Shown one piece after another: positions 5,444-5,509 of a stretch of DNA of 5,509 nt. Position numbers and translations under genes: made by a program. The DNA comes from Chloroflexi bacterium UBA4733 (GTDB lineage Bacteria > Chloroflexota > UBA4733): positions 1-5,509 of the forward strand of contig DHIZ01000212.1 in assembly GCA_002404055.1 (NCBI GenBank), written 5' to 3'. The stretch's first letter is position 1. Each line of letters opens with the position of its first letter. Under the pieces are notes generated by a model. The model made no database searches and was not told the DNA's origin. It saw nothing but the letters and a program-made list of their open reading frames with translations.

Positions 5444-5509
5444 GTTCCGTGAGTGGGGTGCACCGCAGAGTTGTGCGTCGTAGGCCGCTTGGTAAGCGTC
5501 AGCCCTGAT

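Overview
The window is GC-rich bacterial DNA. It joins a decayed insertion-sequence region (about 1-1140) to a respiratory operon read right to left on the minus strand (about 5440 down to 1141). No RNA genes or CRISPR array were seen. The taxon cannot be fixed from the sequence. A B-family heme-copper oxidoreductase, an Rrf2 regulator and remnants of IS1182, IS21 and ISAzo13 type elements fit a GC-rich, Gram-negative-type bacterium with nitrogen or microaerobic respiration (Methylomirabilota or Nitrospirota would be examples). That placement is a weak inference.

Region 1-1140 is transposon debris. An 80-residue N-terminal stub of an IS1182-type transposase (231-473) is interrupted by a 339-bp element with 32-bp inverted ends (28 of 32 matching), TG...CA termini and a repeated subterminal motif. 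It looks like a non-autonomous derivative of an IS21-type element (468-806). Directly after it comes the last ~22 codons of what looks like an ISAzo13-type transposase (808-876), then about 260 bases with nothing recognisable.

Region 1141-5440 is the operon. In transcription order it has a sigma-70-like promoter whose -35 box lies inside a perfect 15-bp palindrome (5411-5443); a 61-residue single-span membrane protein; a CuA-bearing subunit II; a 583-residue catalytic subunit I; an Rrf2-family regulator with an NsrR-like cysteine cluster; a decayed cupredoxin; and a CtaG-type oxidase assembly protein. Spacing is tight (3 bp between subunits II and I, 31 bp from subunit I to the regulator).

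The main point is in subunit I. Its backbone and all six metal-ligand histidines match ba3-type (B-family) oxygen reductases, but the catalytic tyrosine that is cross-linked to a CuB histidine is glutamine, and two K-pathway positions are also changed. No replacement tyrosine sits at the position used by cbb3 oxidases. This pattern suggests nitric oxide reduction rather than oxygen reduction. A linked NsrR-like regulator and a palindromic operator at the promoter fit an NO-responsive, self-regulated NO reductase module. The functional claim is an inference; the substitutions are seen directly.
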